This document shows, one piece after another, positions 7,179-12,273 of a stretch of DNA of 14,571 nucleotides. Source of the stretch: UBA3263 sp964549975 (GTDB taxonomy: Bacteria; Bacteroidota; Bacteroidia; Bacteroidales; Muribaculaceae); the NCBI GenBank assembly GCA_964549975.1, contig CAZJWM010000052.1, forward strand, positions 1-14,571, written 5' to 3'. Position 1 is the first letter of the stretch; every line of letters starts with the position of its first letter. The notes beneath the pieces were generated by a model. That model did not search any database, was not told where the DNA came from, and saw nothing but the letters and a program-made list of their open reading frames with translations. The translations under genes were made by a program, and so were the position numbers.

Positions 7179-7588
7179 TTTCTGTGCGCTAATGTGCCAT
7201 AAAATGAATGCTAATATTATGTCATGTCAGCAGTATGCTCAAGTGAGTCGATGCCTACTATAGAGCGCATTTGCAACATACACGAATATGGTGCATGGAT
7301 AGAGCGCGCCGGCGGCGCGCCGTGTGCCAGGTCGGAGACCTGTTCGGTCTGAACATCGGGTCGCGGCTCAGCCGCGGCCCGTGTAGGCGTGTGTAACAGT
7401 CGCGGCTCGGTGAGCCGCAGTGTCTTGGGTGTCACTTGCAGACTCTGCGAGTCTCCGACCCGCGTCAGGGTGGCATACCTACCCGGGCCGCGGCAGGGGC
7501 CGCGACCCGGGTTTAGACCGAACAGCCCTCCGGGCTGGCACACTCGGCGCCCTCGGCGCCGCTGCCGGAGCGCCTATCATGTTTCGTT
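7179..7588. repeat. Interspersed intergenic repeat, copy 1 (long form)
   Basis: The copy starts with a 37-bp block (7179-7215) identical to 7917-7953. The shared TTATGTCATGTCA (7217-7229) and a diverged stretch around 7230-7255 follow. It ends with a 24-bp block (7565-7588) identical to 8035-8058. Between the diverged stretch and the right end, this copy carries roughly 300 bp absent from copy 2, including the hairpin palindrome. This explains the gene-free interval between pgeF and the winged-helix remnant; no credible protein is seen here. The left end lies three bases after a stop codon. Confidence 0.8.
7304..7561. repeat. Palindrome of hairpins (A-B-C-D / D'-C'-B'-A')
   Basis: The left arm has A 7304-7320 (GCGCGCC, loop GGC, GGCGCGC), B 7328-7342 (CAGGTC, GGA, GACCTG), C 7358-7380 (11-bp stem) and D 7402-7418 (GCGGCTC, GGT, GAGCCGC). 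The right arm mirrors it: D' 7447-7463, C' 7481-7512 (13 pairs, one mismatch), B' 7523-7537 (CAGCCC, TCC, GGGCTG) and A' 7545-7561. Spacers between the hairpins are complementary across the arms: GTGTGC/GCACAC, TTCGGTCT/AGACCGAA and GTAGG/CCTAC. In B/B' and D/D' the stems differ by paired substitutions that keep base pairing. Confidence 0.75.
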
Positions 7589-7608
7589 CTCTTGGGTTTT
7601 GAGCATGG

Positions 7609-7911
7609 TTGTGCCATCTGGTTACTCTCAGGAAAACTACCCAGAAAACTACCCAGAAAACTACCCGGAAAACTACCCAGAAAACTACCCGGAAAACTAC
7701 CCGGAAAACATTCACGATGCCGTCTGGCCTTCAGCTAAAAATAGTAAATTATATCAAAGAGCATCCAACTGCGTCAATGCGAGAAATCAGTGATTCGCTT
7801 GGCGATATCTCTCCTAATGGAATCAAGTATCATCTGCGAAAATTAAAAGAACTTGTGGTGATTCGTCGTATAGGCCCGGATAGAGGCGGTAGTTGGGATG
7901 TCTTGAATTAG
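7609..7911 (+). pseudogene. C-terminal winged-helix remnant with TTQK-repeat linker
   Basis: The frame encodes a low-complexity linker (KTTQKTTQKTTRKTTQ...) followed by a winged helix: LQLKIVNYIKEHPTASMREI, SLGDISPNGIKYHLRKLKEL and IRRIGPDRGGSWDVLN. That order, repeat linker then wHTH, is what I know from the C-termini of Bacteroidetes AlbA_2/HATPase or Fic-type regulators. Here nothing of the N-terminal enzyme or DNA-binding domains remains, and the sequence upstream is intergenic repeat. Only a TTG at 7609 or an internal ATG at 7717 (64 residues) could start it, and no promoter is evident. It is most likely a decayed tail, though a small free DNA-binding protein cannot be excluded. The ATG at 7605 opens a different frame (ENYP repeats) that loses the wHTH. 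Confidence 0.55.
7632..7709 (+). repeat. 12-bp tandem repeat (GAAAACTACCCR x6, plus partial unit)
   Basis: Six complete units of GAAAACTACCCA/G run from 7632 to 7703 and a partial unit GAAAAC follows. The period is a multiple of three, so unit gain or loss changes linker length without shifting frame. It encodes TTQK/TTRK in the winged-helix frame. Confidence 0.95.
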
Positions 7912-7916
7912 GCTGA

Positions 7917-8058
7917 TTTCTGTGCGCTAATGTGCCATAAAATGAATGCTAATCGGCATTTTTGCGCATTATATGATATGTTATGTCATGTCAAAGAGTA
8001 AGATGCGGCAGGCTTAAGTGCGGCGATGCTGCGCCCGGAGCGCCTATCATGTTTCGTT
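7917..8058. repeat. Interspersed intergenic repeat, copy 2 (short form)
   Basis: The same 37-bp left block (7917-7953), TTATGTCATGTCA (7981-7993) and 24-bp right block (8035-8058) occur as in copy 1, in the same orientation, but without the hairpin palindrome. It has its own 27-bp segment at 7954-7980. The left end lies five bases after the winged-helix stop codon, and the right end runs into the -33 element of the next gene's promoter. Confidence 0.8.
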
Positions 8059-8088
8059 TGGGGAATTGGCGGAAATGTTGTATCTTTG
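8057..8088 (+). promoter_or_regulatory. Bacteroidetes-type promoter for the PH-domain gene
   Basis: TTTG (8057-8060), a 20-base spacer and TATCTTTG (8081-8088) match the consensus. The first two bases of the -33 element are the last two bases of repeat copy 2. The leader to the ATG at 8117 is about 25 bases. Confidence 0.8.
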
Positions 8089-8116
8089 GGGGTGAAATCT
8101 CTAATGAATACATTAC

Positions 8117-8596
8117 ATGAAATCTATTGTTGATCTGAGCGCCGGTTCGCTGGCGTTGACCCTTGTGGTGATTTGCGCATTTTTGGGCGCTACGGCTTTG
8201 GCTTATCCGTCGATGTGGTGCCTGGCGCCGGCCGCAATTTTGGTGGCCATTTTGCTTGTGGGCCTTTGCCGCATGCCCATGCGCATTGAGGCCGATGAGC
8301 AGCGTGTGTGCATCTTCAGTTCGCTGAGCTGGCGCAGCATTGCCATGGCCGACATCGTGGAGGTTGAGCGCTACACCCCGGCCAAGGGCACTCTGCGCCT
8401 GTGTGCCTCCGACGGCTTCATGGGCTATTGGGGCCGTTTCCGCGACAACGTGATTGGCACCTACACCGGCTATTTCGGCTGCCGGGATCATTGTTTCCGC
8501 CTGCGCCTGACGGGCGGCCGCCAATACGTGTTGGGCTGCCGCGACGCGGATGCGATGGTGGAGTATATCCGCGAGCATATTAGCAAAAACCGATAA
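8117..8596 (+). CDS. Membrane protein with bacterial PH-like domain
   Basis: The 159-residue protein has two N-terminal transmembrane segments (about 11-29 and 31-52). A cytoplasmic PH-like domain follows, with RIEADEQRVCIFSSLSWRSI, a GFMGYWGRFRDNVIGTYTGY loop and a C-terminal helix DADAMVEYIREH. The pattern matches the bPH_6 type found in many Bacteroidetes hypothetical proteins. The function is unknown; a lipid- or protein-binding membrane sensor is only a guess. It has its own promoter and is followed 12 bases later by the EVE-like gene, probably in one transcript. Confidence 0.75.
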   Translation: MKSIVDLSAGSLALTLVVICAFLGATALAYPSMWCLAPAAILVAILLVGLCRMPMRIEADEQRVCIFSSLSWRSIAMADIVEVERYTPAKGTLRLCASDGFMGYWGRFRDNVIGTYTGYFGCRDHCFRLRLTGGRQYVLGCRDADAMVEYIREHISKNR

Positions 8597-8608
8597 AGCT
8601 ATACATAT

Positions 8609-9472
8609 ATGAGCACATTTATTTTGAAATGGAATCCCGCCATTTCGTCGATTCGACTCGATGCTGCCGAGCGGATGCAGCGCAATTTCCCGTTTTTCGA
8701 TCTGAACTGGAGCGTGTGGGAGCATGAGCGCGTGGAGGTGGGCGACCGCTTCTACATGTTGCGCGTGGGCGATGGCAACACCGGCATCACCATGCACGGC
8801 ATGCTCTCCTCCGAGCCCGAACTCGGCGAGGATTGGAGCGGCAAAGGGCGCGAAACCTATTATTGCGACCTGTGGGTGAGCTATCTGTTTGATTCAGAGA
8901 CGATGCCCATTATCACCACCGAAGAACTCGAGGCCGCCATCCCCGACTTCGATTGGCGCCGTGGCCATAGCGGCGTGGCCCTGACCGCGGAGCAAGAGCG
9001 GAGGCTCGACCGCCTGTTTTCCGACTATCGCAAGCACCACCCGGAGCTGATCGCCGACTTGGATGCCCGGCGGCAGTTGATGGTGCAGAAGTCGGCCGTA
9101 GACAGCATTCGCGGCCATCTGTTCTGGTATGAGATGTTTGACGACCTGATGGGCGACGACAATGCAAAATTCGGCGAAACGGCCGTGCACGATTGTGCCA
9201 ACCTGTCGGTCGACGTGGACTATCGCGCCGGCGAGGTGCATCTGGAGGTGGTGTTCCGAATGTCCGACCTGCTGGAAATCACCTGCAGCAAAATCTATCA
9301 AGTGACCATGAAGGTCAACTCCGCAGAAGAGGCCATGAGCCATTTCCGTCTGTATCGCGTGGGCGACGACGTCTACATGCTCGAGAGCAACGGCGTGAAA
9401 ATCGTTTGTGGCAACATCACGTTTGACTCGCTGATCCCCTACCTGGAAAAGGGCGTGCCCTCCACCATCTGA
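8609..9472 (+). CDS. EVE/PUA-like domain protein with unknown C-terminal domain
   Basis: The 287-residue protein has an N-terminal part (about 1-140) that starts STFILKWNPAISS. It contains VGDRFYMLRVGDGNTGITMH, GMLSSEPELGEDWSGKG and YYCDLWVSY, the layout of PUA/EVE-fold domains that recognise modified bases. The C-terminal part (about 150-287) contains WYEMFDDLMGDDNAKF and alternating beta segments, and I do not recognise it. There is no signal peptide or membrane segment. It follows the PH-domain gene by 12 bases. A role in nucleic-acid recognition is inferred only from the N-terminal pattern. Confidence 0.6.
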   Translation: MSTFILKWNPAISSIRLDAAERMQRNFPFFDLNWSVWEHERVEVGDRFYMLRVGDGNTGITMHGMLSSEPELGEDWSGKGRETYYCDLWVSYLFDSETMPIITTEELEAAIPDFDWRRGHSGVALTAEQERRLDRLFSDYRKHHPELIADLDARRQLMVQKSAVDSIRGHLFWYEMFDDLMGDDNAKFGETAVHDCANLSVDVDYRAGEVHLEVVFRMSDLLEITCSKIYQVTMKVNSAEEAMSHFRLYRVGDDVYMLESNGVKIVCGNITFDSLIPYLEKGVPSTI

Positions 9473-9490
9473 CGCTTCCGCCGCCGGCGG

Positions 9491-9934
9491 CTATTCCGGC
9501 TGCGACGGCGGCCGTTGGGCCAGCGTTGCGTAGGCTTTGTCGTCGTCGGCATACAGCGCCGGGGCGCAACCGGCCGGCATACCCTCTTTGACCATGCAGA
9601 AATTGCGGGTGGGTCGACACGTTGCGTAGAGCTCCTCTAAGCGCTCTTGCGTGAACGGCTCGCGCGAGAAGAAGAAATTGCGATAGCAGCGACGCTCGTT
9701 CCAGCGGTCGTAGTAGTCGAAGCAGGGGTAGCGCTCGTAGATTTCGGCCACGTGGATTCCCTCCACGGGTTTGCTCGGGGCGTCATCGCCGCCAAGCACG
9801 CGGATTTTGCCTAAACTGTACACGGCGGTGATTTCCACTGCGGCGCACACGTCGCGCAGCCCGTTGAACGTGTGGCCCATGATTTCGATTGAGGCTGATT
9901 GGGAGATGGATGAGATGATAGCCGTTTCGTCCAT
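9491..9934 (-). CDS. Hypothetical protein next to scaffold gap (5' end uncertain)
   Basis: The visible 147 residues from ATG at 9934 (MDETAIISSISQSASIEIMG...) form a soluble, acidic protein with an aromatic-rich middle (YERYPCFDYYDRWNERRCYR) and a proline-rich end. I do not recognise the family. The frame stays open into the Ns, so the true start may lie in the gap. It converges on the EVE-like gene with 18 bases between the stops. Any apparent continuity through the gap to an ATG at 10045 is an artefact of the arbitrary 100-base gap length. Confidence 0.6.
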   Translation of the reverse strand: MDETAIISSISQSASIEIMGHTFNGLRDVCAAVEITAVYSLGKIRVLGGDDAPSKPVEGIHVAEIYERYPCFDYYDRWNERRCYRNFFFSREPFTQERLEELYATCRPTRNFCMVKEGMPAGCAPALYADDDKAYATLAQRPPSQPE

Positions 9935-9941
9935 AGTTGTC

Positions 9942-10041
9942 NNNNNNNNNNNNNNNNNNNNNNNNNNNNNNNNNNNNNNNNNNNNNNNNNNNNNNNNNNN
10001 NNNNNNNNNNNNNNNNNNNNNNNNNNNNNNNNNNNNNNNNN
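9942..10041. other. Assembly gap (100 Ns)
   Basis: There are exactly 100 Ns, the conventional placeholder for a gap of unknown size. At least the body of one minus-strand gene (starting at 10045) and possibly the 5' end of the 9491-9934 gene are missing here. Confidence 0.98.
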
Positions 10042-10045
10042 TCAT
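10042..10045 (-). CDS. First codon of a gene lost in the gap, possible partner of the 10050-10406 protein
   Basis: An ATG (10045-10043) lies four bases after the stop codon of the upstream small gene, on the same strand, and the sequence then enters the gap. The spacing is that of a tightly coupled second gene. If the upstream protein is antitoxin-like, this would be the natural place for a nucleotidyltransferase (AbiEii-type) toxin gene. That is inference; only the start codon is visible. Confidence 0.3.
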
Positions 10046-10049
10046 AAGA

Positions 10050-10406
10050 TTAGTTTAGCATTGCGTTTAAGTGGCGGGTTTGCAGCGACTTCAGGTAGGC
10101 GTCGGGATTTTTTGCCTTGAAATAATACCATGCGAAGAAGCGATTGAGCGTGTAGAGGTATTCGCCTTCGGGCACGAGTATGGCCTTCCACGCGTCTTTT
10201 ATTTTCTTGTATGAGAAGATGTGGAATAGCTGCTCGATTTCGGCCAAGTCGAGATAGCGCATAGTCAGAGCGATGAGTTGCTCATCGTGCATGTTGTCCA
10301 GGGTCACCGACTGAGGGTCGTATGACCAAAAGGCGTTCTCCTGCTTGAGTTGCTGAAGGAGAATCGCCTTGATTTCGGCGACTTTGTCTTTGCGCTTGAT
10401 TATCAT
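10050..10406 (-). CDS. Small DUF6922-like protein, possible antitoxin partner
   Basis: The 118-residue soluble protein has a lysine-rich N-terminal helix. FWSYDPQSVTLDNMHDEQLI, YLDLAEIEQLFHIFSYKKIK and LNRFFAWYYFKAKNPDAYLK follow. The 'FWSYD ... LF ... IK' order recalls the Bacteroidetes DUF6922-type proteins that, in my recollection, often precede AbiEii/AbiGii nucleotidyltransferase toxins. I cannot confirm this without a search. ATG at 10406 is the only reasonable start (the next Met is residue 39). The promoter at 10411-10441 puts the transcription start almost on the ATG, so the message may be leaderless. A further gene starts four bases after its stop. Confidence 0.5.
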   Translation of the reverse strand: MIIKRKDKVAEIKAILLQQLKQENAFWSYDPQSVTLDNMHDEQLIALTMRYLDLAEIEQLFHIFSYKKIKDAWKAILVPEGEYLYTLNRFFAWYYFKAKNPDAYLKSLQTRHLNAMLN

Positions 10407-10410
10407 GATG

Positions 10411-10441
10411 CAAATGTAGGAAAATTGTTCAAGACGGCAAA
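10411..10441 (-). promoter_or_regulatory. Bacteroidetes-type promoter for the DUF6922-like gene
   Basis: On the minus strand, TTTG (10441-10438), a 19-base spacer and TACATTTG (10418-10411) match the consensus fully. The element ends only four bases before the ATG, which predicts a leaderless or nearly leaderless transcript. Confidence 0.75.
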
Positions 10442-10453
10442 ATTAAAATTTTT

Positions 10454-10485
10454 GTTGCAAATTTCAAGTAAGTGGTTTATCTTTG
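10454..10485 (+). promoter_or_regulatory. Bacteroidetes-type promoter for the AlbA_2 gene
   Basis: GTTG (10454-10457, one mismatch to TTTG), a 20-base spacer and TATCTTTG (10478-10485) are present. It is divergent from, and only 12 bases away from, the minus-strand promoter at 10411-10441. The leader to ATG 10504 is about 15 bases. Confidence 0.7.
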
Positions 10486-10503
10486 CATCAACAAACTTTC
10501 GTA

Positions 10504-12141
10504 ATGGTCATGAACAGCATACTGAAACAAGTAAAGGCAGGAGAAGTGTCGGGAGTGCAATTTAAGGAGCGTATTCTCGATAAGTATGATATTGGTTGTG
10601 AAATGGTTGCTTTTAGCAATGCTCATGGTGGTAAACTGGTTATCGGAGTGAGAGATAAGACCGGTGACATTAATTCTCTTTCTTATTCTGAAGTTCAAGA
10701 AACAACAAATTTGCTTAGCGACATAGCATCGGAAAATGTTGTGCCATCAATTCTGATTGAAGTAGAAACTCTTGGCGTTGAAGGGGGTTGTGTGGTCGTG
10801 GCTACGATAAAGGAGGGCTTAAATAAGCCGTATCACGACAATAAAGGCATTGTATGGGTCAAGAATGGCGCTGACAAACGCAAGGTCTTCGACAATGCTG
10901 AACTTGCCGAAATGATGTCAAGTTGCGGTAGCTTTGTGCCTGATGAGGCGGTTGTCAAAGGCGCGACTATAAATGATTTGGATGTAAACACGATCAAGAG
11001 ATATTTAGGTAATAGATTTGAACGTGTGCTTTCTAAAAGGGGGCTTGTTGCAGATGCTTTTAATGAGGCTTCGCTTGATACAATATGTTCAGCAATTGCT
11101 ACAAGTCATAATTGTGAGAAAATTCTTCGCAATTTGCGCTTTATTCGTCCGGATGGTTCGCTGACGGTTGCTGCAATGTCGCTATTTGGCAAGTACACCC
11201 AACGATGGTTACCTGTTATGACTGCTAAATGCATATGTTTTGCCGGGAATAGTGTTGGCAGCAAAACGTTTCGAGATAAGGTGAATGATGCGGACATAGA
11301 GGGGAATATGCTGCATCAATACAATACTATCATGGACTTTTTTACTCGCAATCTGCGAAACGTCCAAGTTGGAGATGAGTTTAATAGCCGTGGTAGATTA
11401 GAGATATCCTATAGTAGTCTGGTCGAGTTTACGGTCAATAGCTTAGTTCATCGCTCCCTAAATCAGAAATCACCTATACGTATATTTATTTTTGACAATA
11501 GGGTGGAGATCCATAGTCCCGGAACATTGCCTAATGGGTTGACGATAGATGATATTCAGGCAGGCATATCTATGCCTCGCAATACGTTTCTTTTTAGTAA
11601 TGCAATTTACTTGTTGCCGTACACGGGCGCCGGTAGTGGCATAACTCGTGCACTTGAAGATGGCATCGCTGCGTCTTTCGCCAACGATGAGAATACGCAA
11701 GAGTTTGTTATTACTATACAGCGTTGTGAAAAGGCTGATTCTGAAGTGTATATGGTAAATGTTGGTAACGAAGGCGGTAACCAAGAAGGTAACGAAGAAA
11801 GCGAATGCGAAACAGGTTCAGAAAGTAACCAAGAAAGTAACCAAGGAAGTAGCCAAGGAAGTAACCAAGAAAGTAACCAAGGAAGTAACCAAGAAAGTAA
11901 CCAAGAAAGTAACCAAGAAAGTAGACGTATCGTGCTAACAAAGAAGCAAATTGATATTGTGAAATTCTGCTCTGTGCCTCGGTCGGCAGCGGAAATTTTG
12001 AAACGCGTCGGTGTGTCAAATCAATCGAGCAATCGTGGCCGCTATATATCTCCTCTTGTTGAGGCCGGATATCTTCAGATGACAATACCGGACAATCTAA
12101 AGGATAGAAACCAGAAGTATAAGAAGGTCATCCGCAAGTGA
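10504..12141 (+). CDS. AlbA_2 / HATPase_c_4 putative transcriptional regulator with repeat linker and winged helix
   Basis: The 545-residue protein has an AlbA_2 (Schlafen-type) domain at about 10-130: EVSGVQFKER and MVAFSNAHGGKLVIGVRD. A GHKL-like HATPase_c_4 domain lies at about 285-395: N-box-like EFTVNSLVHR, then FDNRVEIHSPGTLP and GAGSGITRALE. A hydrophilic SNQE/SNQG repeat linker (about 419-473) leads to a C-terminal winged helix. Such proteins are usually annotated as RecG-like or RNA/DNA-binding regulators; molecular functions are mostly unproven. The promoter position excludes the TTG at 10483, and ATG 10504 or 10510 is the start. Its codon use is visibly more AT-rich than neighbouring rpoD or lpxD, which together with its place upstream of lpxD suggests acquisition by transfer. 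Confidence 0.85.
   Translation: MVMNSILKQVKAGEVSGVQFKERILDKYDIGCEMVAFSNAHGGKLVIGVRDKTGDINSLSYSEVQETTNLLSDIASENVVPSILIEVETLGVEGGCVVVATIKEGLNKPYHDNKGIVWVKNGADKRKVFDNAELAEMMSSCGSFVPDEAVVKGATINDLDVNTIKRYLGNRFERVLSKRGLVADAFNEASLDTICSAIATSHNCEKILRNLRFIRPDGSLTVAAMSLFGKYTQRWLPVMTAKCICFAGNSVGSKTFRDKVNDADIEGNMLHQYNTIMDFFTRNLRNVQVGDEFNSRGRLEISYSSLVEFTVNSLVHRSLNQKSPIRIFIFDNRVEIHSPGTLPNGLTIDDIQAGISMPRNTFLFSNAIYLLPYTGAGSGITRALEDGIAASFANDENTQEFVITIQRCEKADSEVYMVNVGNEGGNQEGNEESECETGSESNQESNQGSSQGSNQESNQGSNQESNQESNQESRRIVLTKKQIDIVKFCSVPRSAAEILKRVGVSNQSSNRGRYISPLVEAGYLQMTIPDNLKDRNQKYKKVIRK
11821..11924 (+). repeat. 12-bp tandem repeat (GAAAGTAACCAA x8, plus partial unit) in the linker
   Basis: Eight full units of G(A/G)AAGTA(A/G)CCAA (11821-11916) and a partial ninth (11917-11924) encode SNQE/SNQG/SSQG. 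Degenerate related units (GGTAACGAAGGC, GGTAACCAAGAA) precede them from 11764. The unit length is a multiple of three, so slippage alters linker length and not frame. Confidence 0.95.
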
Positions 12142-12151
12142 ATTTTATCCC

Positions 12152-12221
12152 GGGGGAAGGCATTGTGGCTGTGGAGCGGGGGGGAGATTTGGGGAATTTG
12201 CGTGGGCGGTGGGGCAGGGGG
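12152..12221 (+). other. G-run cluster upstream of the lpxD promoter (possible G-quadruplex)
   Basis: G-runs of 5, 7, 4, 3, 4 and 5 occur at 12152-12156, 12178-12184, 12191-12194, 12204-12206, 12211-12214 and 12217-12221 on the coding strand. The last run directly abuts the -33 element. Folding is plausible but not shown. Confidence 0.4.
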
Positions 12222-12253
12222 TTTGGCTGTTTGCGAATTATTTATTAACTTTG
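12222..12253 (+). promoter_or_regulatory. Bacteroidetes-type promoter for lpxD
   Basis: TTTG (12222-12225), a 20-base spacer and TAACTTTG (12246-12253) match the consensus. The leader to ATG 12274 is about 17 bases. This lets the lipid A genes run independently of the AlbA_2 gene upstream. Confidence 0.8.
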
Positions 12254-12273
12254 CGGCTAAAATAAGTAAATTA

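Noticed and set aside
7217..7543. Open frames through the hairpin region on both strands
   Set aside because: They follow from GC-rich palindromes lacking stops and show no protein-like composition. The DNA structure explains the sequence better.
9480..9491. GCCGCCGGCGGC palindrome between convergent genes as a terminator
   Set aside because: A 12-base palindrome leaves only a 4-bp stem once a loop is allowed, and no T tract follows on either strand.
9491..10045. A single 184-residue gene spanning the Ns
   Set aside because: The 100-N gap is a placeholder of unknown length, so the frame across it is meaningless. The two ends are treated as separate genes.
11821..11924. Short regular repeats as a CRISPR array
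   Set aside because: Units are 12 bp, tandem without spacers, and encode an in-frame protein linker. The same applies to 7632-7709.
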